Assembly: GCF_000143415.4 (NCBI RefSeq)
Contig: NW_003314261.1
Span: 1,511,597 to 1,575,596 of the forward strand
Direction: 5' to 3'
Length of the DNA stretch: 64,000 bases
From: Selaginella moellendorffii
Lineage: Eukaryota > Streptophyta > Lycopodiopsida > Selaginellales > Selaginellaceae
The position numbers were made by a program, and so were the translations under genes. The notes under the pieces are model-generated. The model was not told the DNA's origin and did not search any database. It saw only the letters and a program-made list of their open reading frames with translations. Of the stretch, positions 1-8,778 are shown in pieces. Within the stretch, counting starts at the first letter, position 1, and every line of letters begins with the position of its first letter.

Positions 1-291
1 AATCCATAGCTCTTGTACAGAGCTTCTACATACACATTTTGGAAACCATGGGCCACTGCAAAAGAAACATCGATTACTTGCTTCATCCTTTGCTCGCAGA
101 AAGATTGGAAATTTACCTAAAGCCAGCAAGAAAACTTGAAAAAACCTCCTCTGGAACGCAACGAATGTAGGTGAAAGGCGAGGCGCGGCGCCATATTTCC
201 TGGCGATCGAAGCCCGCAGCGCTAGAGCACATCCCGATCCGGCGATCAAGCACGGATAGAGCCACTCGGGCGCGCGCCATCGCTCCTCCAT
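1..291 (-). CDS. Membrane transporter, MFS (molybdate/anion transporter-like), 5' part only
   Basis: The start codon is at 291-289. Exon 1 (291-117) ends at a GTAAAT donor; exon 2 starts at 55 after TTTTGCAG and runs off the window edge. The visible protein begins MEERWRAPEW, then a hydrophobic segment, then a block rich in FFQVFLLAL followed by QNVYVEALYKSYGF. That spacing resembles the first transmembrane region of the MFS_5 / molybdate-anion transporter (MFSD5-like) family, where an ALYxSYGF block follows the first helix pair. This is a family-level guess from about 75 residues. The downstream RING gene ends only 105 bp upstream of this start, so both genes lie head to tail on the minus strand. 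A telo-box-like AAACCCTAA lies near 307-315 just upstream of the start. Confidence 0.5.
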   Translation of the reverse strand, partial: MEERWRAPEWLYPCLIAGSGCALALRASIARKYGAAPRLSPTFVAFQRRFFQVFLLALGKFPIFLRAKDEASNRCFFCSGPWFPKCVCRSSVQELWI

Positions 292-396
292 ACTAAAGCC
301 CTTCTCAAACCCTAAAATCCTGAAGAATATTCTCTTCTCTTCACTATGCATTTGAGTTTGAATTGCAACCGTCCACGTGGCAGCTAGAGTTTTACG

Positions 397-1151
397 TTAA
401 AAAACGCCCAATGCAGCGAGTTCCTGCCTTACTCTACTGAGATAAGTCGCATCTGGCTGCAAGAAAATTTACCAAACATCACCTAAGTAAACAAAAGAAA
501 ATTCCTTACATATCCGTATGTGCCTTCGTACTGAGTCTTGTGGTGGATGCCATTCCAGCTGCATTTTAATTATAAGTTTAAATGGTAAGAAAAAAACTCA
601 CTTACATTACACAGTTACTTAAACCTGTGGTAATTGACGTCCCCACAGTGAAAACCAGCTTTCGCTCCCATGCTATCTTCAAGAGCCTCAATATATCTCG
701 CCCTTCTTCATTATCAGGCAAAAATGCCGTTCGTACAGTCCCTTTGTAGTGATACCCAGGATTGGGATGCTCTGGCCCCTATAATAACAATAATAATAAT
801 AATATAATAATAGAAAGAAAATGAATAAATAACCTGGATTCCATTTGGGAAGCGGTAATTAATCGTGATAACACCGTGCAATGGAAACCCTGCACAGCTC
901 CAATCGCTCTGCGTCTGTACGAACATGGATCCCCGGGGCTGGGTTCCAGTGAAGATCCCGTACGGACGGAGGCAAGTTGGGCAGCTAGGGCGAGAGCGGA
1001 ACCAAGATGTGACGCATTTGTGGTGGAAGTGATGGTTGCATCGAGAGAGCTCGACGACGACCTCATCACCTTGGAGCGAGCTGATGCAGATCGGGCACTC
1101 TTCATCCGGAGGATCCAAATCCACCACCAAGTCCGATTCTTTCCAGCCCAT
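397..1151 (-). CDS. RING-H2 finger protein with Deltex C-terminal (DTC) domain, putative E3 ubiquitin ligase
   Basis: Four exons (1151-834, 778-606, 558-510, 456-397) join in frame to a 199-residue protein. Residues about 19-60 form a RING-H2 finger (CPIC, then C-x-H-x2-H-x2-C, then CPTC). From about residue 68 the protein matches the Deltex C-terminal domain: a GTQPRGSM start, FPNGIQ, PEHPNPGYHYKGTVRTAFLP, then DNEEGRDILRLLKIAWER, FTVGTSITTG, IHHKT and a final PDATYLSRVRQELAALG. In animal Deltex ligases this RING-DTC pair ubiquitinates targets and the DTC binds ADP-ribose. This plant protein is only RING plus DTC, with no WWE or other N-terminal module. Splice signals are good at every junction. 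Intron 1 is an AT-rich TATTATTA tract. The start is the first ATG upstream of the RING. Confidence 0.85.
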
Positions 1152-1241
1152 TGCCGCAATAGAACCCTAAACAAAAGCTTTTTTACTTACCTTTTAAAAG
1201 ACTTTAATGGATTTAATTTTGCTTATGGCAGCTAGAATATA

Positions 1242-2772
1242 CTAGCATATCCCTCCATAAAGCTCTGCCTTCATACGGGGAATTGCAAGAGCTCTGAGAG
1301 GCACTCTCCTCCGGAGCGTCATCCCAAACTCCTCCTCCATATCCAGCTTTTGCAGTTTTGGTGCTAAAGTCCACTCAAATCCCTGGATCAACCTCGCCAG
1401 GGAGAGCTCCACCATGGCCAATCCCAAGCCCATCCCTGGGCACATCCTCCGCCCGGATCCAAATGGAAGCAGCTCGAAATGCTGCCCTTTGACATCAATC
1501 GCACTCCTTGCAGCAAACCTGTCCGGATCAAACACCTCCGGACGCTCCCACCACCTTGGGTCCCTCCCGATTGACCACACGTTGACCGTGGCCCTGGTTC
1601 TGGCGGGAACGCGGAGTCCGTTGACCAGACACTCTTGCGTTGACTCGTGCGGGACCAGCAGCGGGACCGGCGGGTGCAAGCGGAAGGTCTCCTTGGCAAT
1701 CGCTCTAACGTAGCCGAGGTTGAGGAGATCATCTTCGTTCACGGCTCGGTCAAACCCCACGGCCTGGTCAATCTCGCGCTGGGCTTTGAGCATGCAAGCT
1801 GGATTGCGTATGAGTTCTGAGAGGGCCCACTCCGTGGTGATGGAAGCGGTGTCGACGCCAGCACCAAACATATCCTAGAAGCAAGAAAAGATGATATTTT
1901 CTGAAGATCTTAGGACTTTCACTCACCATGATCAGGCCCTTTCGATCATTGTCATCTACTTCATCCAGCGAGAGCAGCACATCGACAAGATCTGGAGCTC
2001 GTTGTTTCTCCGCATTTACGCATCTGTGCTCGTCGATGATTGCCTGGAATATCTTGTCAAGTTTGCCCTGCACGGCTTTCATCTTTGGAACAGTGCCCAG
2101 ATAATCATCCATCCAGCCGAGATAGGGGAAGTAATCACTGGGAACAAAACCAGTCACAAGACCAATCGCCTCTTGCAAGAGCTCCACAAACGAGGATTCC
2201 TCAAACCTCCGGCTGAATGCCATGAAACTCACCAAGTTCATGTTGGTCATTGATAATTTGGCATTCATGTCAATCGCAACCCTTCCATTGTCACCCTCCC
2301 GAGCAATAGAGGTCACAAGACGAGAAATCTCTTCCACCCTCAGCTTCTTTGACTCCTCCACCCTCTTGGCAGTGAAGAGCTCCAGAGTACAAACCTTCTT
2401 CATTGTCCTCCAGTAAGATCCATACTCGCACCACACCATATCCCTTGCGTTGAAGAAGATATGCTTGGCAGCAGCAGTCCTTGGCCTGGATGCAAAGAAG
2501 ATGTCCTGCGTGGAGAGAATGGCTTTTGCAGCATCTGGAGAAGAGATTACAAGCGTTGAAACAGAGCCTAGATCGATGCTCATGACAGATCCATATTTCT
2601 TGGAGAGACTACAGAGGGATTTGTGTGGATGCCTTCCCAGCAAGTGAAGATGGCCCAAGAGTGGGATCGCCAAAGGCCCTGGGGCTACATTTTTCTTGCT
2701 GCAAAGCCACCACCATAATAATGGGAGTAGCACAATCAAAAGAGCTACAATGAGGGCTGCCATGTCTTCCAT
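1242..2772 (-). CDS. Cytochrome P450, CYP71 clan (A-type), copy 1
   Basis: Two exons, 2772-1927 and 1874-1242, with a 52 nt intron (GTGAGT...CTAG), give 492 residues. An N-terminal membrane anchor (LIVALLIVLLPLL) is followed by the proline-rich hinge APGPLAIPLLGHLHLLG. The I-helix oxygen-binding motif is GAGVDT (residues 286-291). The ExxR motif is KETFR (E344, R347). The PERF-like motif is DPDRF, and the haem loop is PFGSGRRMCPG with Cys427 as thiolate ligand. All core P450 motifs are intact. It should be an ER-anchored monooxygenase of specialised metabolism; the substrate cannot be read from sequence. An in-frame ATG at 2925 would add 51 residues ahead of the anchor; 2772 fits P450 topology better. 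The next copy upstream is very similar, so the pair is a recent tandem duplication. Confidence 0.93.
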
Positions 2773-3441
2773 TGGTACGAAAGCTGAATGTTTTTTATGG
2801 CACGAAAGTAAGGTGTCCAATAAATGGAAAATGACTGATCTTTGCCTTTTGCAACATGGCGAGTTTACCTTCCAAAATGTCAAGCTGGGAAACGCCAACT
2901 TGGACTTTGGAGCTCCACTCCCCAATTACACGTGTGAGGACAAGATTCAAGCAATGGGGGAGGCCACAACCACCACAACCAATAATGTTGGCCGGTGAAC
3001 GGCGGCAACTATCATCCAAGCAGCTTATCTCAATACACCAGTCTCATACTTACGAGGGTTTTATACGCAGACAATAAAATGATTCAGTTAAGCTTGGAGA
3101 GACGCTTGTCTCAAATTTCCCACTCTAGCTTCTGGCTCAAATCCCAAATTTACTAATTTGATTAGCGTAAAACCTTGTTCCTGGACTGCTTGAAATCTGG
3201 TTCTTCTTGTTACTTCTTCTGTATCCTCTTGTTTTGTAGCTCAAACACCACTTTGAAGAAGATCGAGAAGGACATATCTTAGGATTAGTCTGCAAGTGAA
3301 TGATTAAACATAAGAAAATTATTTATGTATGCGCTTGATTCATCGTGAAAACCAGCCGTCCTGCCAATCTTCAAGAGCTTCGATATTTTCTCGATTAACT
3401 TTCAAAGTTACAGATATACGGATGGGAAACCAAATTACATT
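2773..3441. other. Intergenic region between the two P450 copies
   Basis: It holds the 5' flank of P450 copy 1 and the 3' flank of copy 2. An open frame continues upstream of the preferred start to 2925. No other convincing coding sequence, RNA gene or repeat was seen. The stretch around 3326-3377 resembles 3' flanking sequence seen beyond other gene ends here (a block with GTGAAAACCAGC also occurs near 650-660 in the RING gene); I attach no function to this. Confidence 0.5.
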
Positions 3442-4977
3442 CTAAACGTAAAGCTCTGCCTTCAAACGGGGCATTGCAAGAGCACTCAGATGCACTCTCT
3501 TCCGGAGCGTCACCCCAAATTCCTCCTCCATATTCAGCTCTTGCAGTCCTGCTGGCAAATTCCACTCGAATCCCTGGATCAACCTCGCAAGTGAGAGTTC
3601 AACCATGGCCAATCCCAAGCCCATCGCCGGGCACATCCTCCGCCCAGATCCAAACGGAAGAAGCTCAAAGTGCTGCCCTTTGACATCAATCACACTCCTC
3701 GCAGCAAACCTGTCCGGATCAAACATCTCCGGACGCTCCCACCACCTTGGATCCCTCCCGATTGACCACACGTTGACCGTGGCCCTGGTTCTGGCGGGAA
3801 TGCGGAGTCCGTTGACCAGACACTCTTGCGTTGACTCGTGCGGGACCAGCAGCGGGACCGGCGGGTGCAAGCGGAAGGTCTCCTTGGCAATCGCTCTAAC
3901 GTAGCCGAGGTTGAGGAGATCATCTTCGTTCACGGCTCGGTCAAACCCCACGGCCTGGTCAATCTCGCGCTGGGCTTTGAGCATGCAAGCTGGATTGCGT
4001 ATGAGTTCTGAGAGAGCCCACTCAGTGGTGATGGAAGCGGTGTCGACGCCACCACCAAACATATCCTAGAAGCAAAGAAAGGTGAGATTTTCAAAGAAAT
4101 GTTGTTCAACGATCCATGTTCTTTGACTCACCATGATCATGCCCTTGCGATCATTGTCATCTACTTCATCCAGCGAGAGCAGCACATCGACAAGATCTGG
4201 AGCTCGTTGTTTCTCCGCATTTACGCATCTGTGCTCGTCGATGATTGCCTGGAATATCGTGTCAAGCTTGCCCTGTACGGCTTTCATCTTTGGAACAGTG
4301 CCCAGGTAATCATCCATCCAGCCGAGATAGGGGAAGTAATCACTGGGAACAAAACCAGTCACAAGACCAATCGCCTCTTGCAAGAGCTCTACAAACGAGG
4401 ATTCCTCAAACTTCCGGCTGAATGCCATGAAACTCACCAAGTTCATGTTGGTCATTGACAATTTGGCATTCATGTCAATAGCAACCCTTCCATTGTCACC
4501 CTCCCGAGCAATAGAGGTCACAAGACGAGAAATCTCTTCCATCCTCAGCTTCTTTGACTCCTCCACCCTCTTGGCCGTGAAGAGCTCCAGAGTACTAACC
4601 TTCTTCATTGTCCTCCAGTACGATCCATACTCGCACCACACCATATCCCTTGCGTTGAAGAAGATAAACTTGGCAGCGGCAGTCCTTGGCCTGGATGCAA
4701 AGACGATGTCCTGCGTGGAGAGAATGGTTTTTGCAGCATCTGGAGAAGAGATTACAAGCGTTGGAACAGAGCCTAGATTGATGCTCATGACAGATCCAAA
4801 CTTCTTGGAGAGACTAGAGAGGGCTTTGTGTGGATGCCTTCCCAGCATGTGAAGATGGCCCAAAAGTGGAATCGCTAAAGGCCCTGGCGCTACATTTTTC
4901 TTGCTCTGATAGATGCGAAGCCACCACAATAGGAGAGGGAGCAGCACAATCAAAAGAGTTACCACGAGAGCTGCCAT
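3442..4977 (-). CDS. Cytochrome P450, CYP71 clan (A-type), copy 2
   Basis: Two exons, 4977-4132 and 4065-3442, give 489 residues, with the intron at the same position and phase as in copy 1. The anchor, hinge, I-helix (GGGVDT), KETFR and DPDRF motifs are intact. The haem loop reads PFGSGRRMCPA: Cys427 is present but the glycine two residues after it, highly conserved in the family, is alanine. That substitution occurs in some active P450s and does not by itself mean loss of function. The C terminus is shorter (ends KAELYV) than in copy 1. The two copies are nearly identical over long runs in both exons, including untranslated-strand detail, so duplication or gene conversion is recent. An alternative in-frame start lies at 5028. 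Confidence 0.93.
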
Positions 4978-5379
4978 GTTCTGGAACTCCAATTGGTATG
5001 AACTTATGAGCGGTAAGATCCAACACAAGTTGGACCTAGTGGAAGATAGCGTGTTGGATCAGATCTAGTGGAAGCGAGAGGAGATCTTGATCCCGGTATT
5101 TGCTGAAATCAATCAGCAATCGCAATTCTAATAATGATGATAACGGTATTACCTTGGTGAGCTAGATCTTCCAGATGCGAATTGTTTAACATGGCATTGG
5201 ATCACTACGTCAAGAGTATCTTCAAATGCATTTTGACAAAAGAACAAAAAATTGAACTAAAATTATCTTTTTAAAAAGAATAAAATTGTTGTTACACTGG
5301 AGAGAGAACCAACTTGTTTTAAGTCAGTCCGAACCAAGAACCAAAACTATTGCTAGAAAGTGTGATCTTTGTTTGTAAA
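4978..5379. other. Intergenic region
   Basis: This is the 5' flank of P450 copy 2 and the 3' flank of the UBA2-like gene. It has a short direct repeat with the motifs ATCCAACACAAGTTGGACCTAG and GTTGGATCAGATCTAGTGG around 5016-5068. No coding sequence was recognised. Confidence 0.45.
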
Positions 5380-6459
5380 TCACGTACCGCTGTAACCCGA
5401 TGGAACGCTCGCCACTGGAACTGCACTTGCGGGATACGAAACTCCATAGCCGGGGTGAATCCCATAATACTGTCCCTGACAGGCGGCTTGTCCTCCAAAC
5501 GCTGCCGGATAGTTGTATGACCCCGCCCTCGAAGATGGCGGAGGAGCTTGGGCGTAGTGATAGTTGACGAGAGGATGAGGAGCTTGTTTCATGGTGTTGT
5601 GAGCGATCGCTGGAGCCATCAAAGGCCGCATGGCTTGATGGTGGTGATGATCCATGGACGCTTGATCGTGCTTGATTTGCTGCTGCTTGGCCAGCCCCTC
5701 GGCGGCGAGCTTGCAGTGAACTTGGTGGCCATCGATCGTCTTGAAAGGATCCAGCAGCGCCTTGCGCGCTCCCTCGGAGGTTCTGTAGATGATGAGCGCG
5801 AATCCCTTGGAAGCTCCAGTGGAGCGGTCGAATCCCAGCGGACCCTCGGCGATCTCTCCAAACTGGGAGAAGATGGCCAGCACCTTGTCCGCGCTCGTCC
5901 CCACTGGAACGCTCCCGACGTAGATCTTCCTGGTGGAGACGTCTTCGATGAATGGCCTCGGCGGAGGAGGATTGATGGATGGAGTGATCGAAGAGCAAGG
6001 AGTGGAGGAAGAAGAGGTTGACGCGAACTGGCAAGCGGTCATTCTTCCATCGATCCTCTTGCTCGGCTCCTTGAGCGCGCGGAGAGCTCCATCCATATGC
6101 TTGAAACTGACGAAGCCGAATCCCCGGCTCTTTTGCGTGGCCTTGTCCCGGATGATCACGGCCTCGTCCACCTCCCCGGATTGCGAGAAGACGCCCTTGA
6201 GCGTCTCGGCGGTGGTGTCCCAGCCCAATCCCCGCACGAAGAGCTTGCGGTGCGCGGGATCCCTGTCCACGTACCTCCGGACCTCTTCCAGAACAGCCGG
6301 GTGCTGCAAGCAAGAAATCTGGAGGATGTAGTGCATGGCGCCGCGATCCAGCGGCTCCAGGAGCTTGAGAACGTCGGCGCTATCGAGATCCGGCTGCTCA
6401 ACTCCGCCGGCATCGCCGCCCGGATCCTCCTCCGCCTTGCGCTTCTTGCTCTCCATCAT
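5380..6459 (-). CDS. UBA2-like heterogeneous nuclear RNP with two RRMs
   Basis: A single open frame of 359 residues. A basic N terminus (MMESKKRKAEED) is followed by a helical region and two RNA-recognition motifs. RRM1 has RNP2 LFVRGL (73-78) and RNP1 SRGFGFVSF (111-119). RRM2 has RNP2 IYVGSV (179-184) and RNP1 SKGFALIIY (217-225). The C-terminal third is low complexity, rich in H, Q, P, Y, G and A, with an HHHH run. The wording KLFVRGLGWDTT and the RRM-RRM-YG-rich layout match plant UBP1-associated protein 2 (UBA2), which binds U-rich 3' UTRs in the nucleus. A GTACGT splice-donor-like site overlaps the last codons, so a spliced C terminus is possible. It is divergent from the SET gene, 133 bp away. 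Confidence 0.9.
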   Translation of the reverse strand: MMESKKRKAEEDPGGDAGGVEQPDLDSADVLKLLEPLDRGAMHYILQISCLQHPAVLEEVRRYVDRDPAHRKLFVRGLGWDTTAETLKGVFSQSGEVDEAVIIRDKATQKSRGFGFVSFKHMDGALRALKEPSKRIDGRMTACQFASTSSSSTPCSSITPSINPPPPRPFIEDVSTRKIYVGSVPVGTSADKVLAIFSQFGEIAEGPLGFDRSTGASKGFALIIYRTSEGARKALLDPFKTIDGHQVHCKLAAEGLAKQQQIKHDQASMDHHHHQAMRPLMAPAIAHNTMKQAPHPLVNYHYAQAPPPSSRAGSYNYPAAFGGQAACQGQYYGIHPGYGVSYPASAVPVASVPSGYSGT

Positions 6460-6592
6460 GCCCTAAATTACACGCCAAGAAAGTGTAGAACGCCACGTGG
6501 CAAACACGGGAATATGCCACATCAGCTACTCTTTACCCATGACGTGGCATTGCAGTGACGTGGTAATAAACCTATATTTTTGGAGAGGAGAA
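6460..6592. promoter_or_regulatory. Bidirectional promoter between UBA2-like and SET genes, with ACGT-core motifs
   Basis: Only 133 bp separate the two divergent start codons. The segment has a perfect G-box (GCCACGTGGCA, about 6491-6501) plus ACGTGG cores near 6541 and 6557, the classes of sites bound by plant bZIP/bHLH factors. A related block with the CCACGTGGCA motif lies next to each inverted SET pseudocopy downstream, showing the promoter was copied with the gene. Function is inferred from motif and position only. Confidence 0.55.
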
Positions 6593-8537
6593 ATGTGGGC
6601 GCCGGTGGCGCCGCCCAGGATTCTTATTCTTCCCGGCGTGGCTGGATCGATCTCGAGGAGGTTTTGCGCGCTTCAGGTACGCTGATAGATCGATTGTCGA
6701 TCGCTTTCGCGAGTTCTTGGCTTGATCATTCCAGAACCAGGCGCCCCGGAAGCTGAGCAATGGCTACGCAGGGTTTATGTCGTGGCTCGCGAGCCGGAAC
6801 GATGACGGCGATCTATCGGCGGTGCGCATTGGGACATCGCAAGAATCTGGCAGGCAGGTCGAGTAGCAGTGGAGTTCGTGGTTTTATTTTTGTCCTTTTG
6901 ATTCATTGATGAGTCTATGACGCAGGGGATTGTTTGCGAGCCGTCCAGTTCGTGCGGGAGAACGCGTGCTGGAAATTTCTCTAGACTTGGTCTGTGTTGT
7001 TTGGTCCTTTCTTCTTTTCCACTTAATGTTGGTTCTTGTTTACGCCCAGATGATAGCTCCTAGTGATCTTCCTGACGAGCTCAGCATGGTTTTGCCCAGC
7101 ACTGTTAAGCCGTGGACCAAACTTGCTCTTATTGTCCTCATGGAACGCTACAAAGGCCAGGCAAGTTTACTCTCAACATTTTCGTCTTCGCTTTGCTAAA
7201 TCTTTCTTGCAAGAGCTCCAGTCGTCAGTATGGGCACCATACATCTCGTGTCTTCCTCAACCAGCGGAGCTCGACAACACGGTACTGGACTATCGAGTTT
7301 TTGTTTCTCAAAATTTTCAAGTGCGTAGTTTCTTTGGGAGGACACCGAGCTAAGTTACTTGAAGGCGAGCCCTTTATACGGCAAGACTCGTGAGCGGCTG
7401 GAAATGATAACAACTGAGTTTGGCCAAGTGCAAAACGTAAGTACTTGGGGTAGTTTTCTATTTTGCAAGCTTTCATTCACTTCTTTTTTACTGTTTTTTT
7501 CTTTTCCAAATGGTTTCAAGGACTTTTTTACTTTGATGCTTGAAGGATTTTTGTAAGCGTTTCTAACGTACTTGCCTGTGTACTTGAGCAGGCACTTAAT
7601 GTTTGGCCTCAACTATTCGGTAAAGTTTCTCTTGAAGACTTCAAGCATGTATACGCCACAGGTACAGGAAGCAAGCTTGTTTCTTGCTAGTTTTGTTCGT
7701 CCTTCCTTTGCAGTTTTTTCTCGTTCACTAGCCATTGGAGAGGACTCGACATTAGTAATGGTATGTCTCTTTTTATTTCTGTTTACTTCCTTGTGTACAT
7801 TATAACGCGGCGTTAGCAGATACCAATGCTCGATTTTTTCAATCACAACGCAACCAGCTTTGCGAAGCTCTCCTTTAACGGGCTTCTGAACTACGCAGTT
7901 GTAAGATACGCGTGAAGTTCTTTCTTTTTCTTTTCCTTACCACAAGCAGGTTACAGCGGACAGAGCCTATACTGAAAACGATCAGGTAGAGGCAGTGGTC
8001 TTTGTTTTGTTTTCATGTTTCATTCGGCTTCGCAGATTTGGATAAACTATGGTGATCTTTCAAACGCAGAGCTTGCACTTGATTATGGCTTCACTGTGCC
8101 TGAAAATCCGTATGACGAGGTAATGAGCGTGCTAAGAGGTGTGTTGCTGAATCACTTTTCACAAACTGCAGACTGATCTATTGACGCAATTCCCGGAAAT
8201 GAACACGATACTTAAAGATCAACTTGGCGGAAACACGCCGTAAAACATTCCTTTTTCTTTGAAGAGACTAATTGTTTGTGCTTCTCAGGGGTCAAAAACC
8301 ACTTCATGGTTCTCCTGTGTGCCTGGAAGTAGCACGGCGAATCGAGACGCATGAAAAATCAATCCTGGTTGGGCCCTTCTCTCGAGCTTTTATCGTTTTA
8401 ACACTGTCTCGCAGGAACTAAATCAACACTCATGGAGGTCGAGAAGTAGACAACTTCTAGCTGCAGCCGTCCTAGATGGTGAGCTGAGAGTTTTAAAGAG
8501 CGTGAAGCATCGGCTGGATGGCACTCGCCAGGCATAA
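6593..8537 (+). CDS. SET-domain protein methyltransferase, Rubisco LSMT-like
   Basis: Fourteen exons join in frame: 6593-6676, 6735-6853, 6926-6989, 7050-7160, 7222-7281, 7329-7436, 7592-7661, 7714-7760, 7820-7900, 7950-7985, 8036-8119, 8172-8239, 8289-8367, 8415-8537. They encode 377 residues. The N-terminal SET part has GRGLFASRPVRAGERVLEI; the inserted region has WTKLALIVLMERYKG and PYISCLPQP. The cofactor-binding core is DFFNHN (N229-H230) and the C-SET strand is INYGDLSNAELALDYGF. A short LSMT-type substrate-binding tail follows (RQLLAAAVLDGELRVL). This family methylates lysines of chloroplast or cytosolic proteins; the substrate here is unknown. Introns 2 (GCAGGT) and 4 (GCAAGT) need GC donors to keep frame. 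The last two exon borders are less certain. Four inverted pseudocopies lie downstream. Confidence 0.85.
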
Positions 8538-8778
8538 CTTTGGCATCTAGTTCCATCCTGTGACTTTTACATTTTTGTCTAAGATCCTTTTGGATTGCTC
8601 AAAGCTACCTAGAATTCTTTCGTTCTGACCACTCAGCGTAGGAGTGATCAGAGGAAAGCTTGACGAAAGCCTCGGAAAATTGCGAGCCATTCCACGTATA
8701 TTTTAATGCCTTATCAGAATAACAAGAGTTAGAGCAGATTGCTAGCGAAAAACGCTTCTTACCAAAGGTGATCACTGG
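8538..8778. other. Convergent 3' intergenic region of SET and MPP10
   Basis: These 241 bp lie between two stop codons of convergent genes. The homology shared with the inverted SET pseudocopies stops within a few bases of the SET stop codon (after CATAACTTTGG), so this marks the duplication breakpoint. Nothing else was recognised. Confidence 0.5.
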
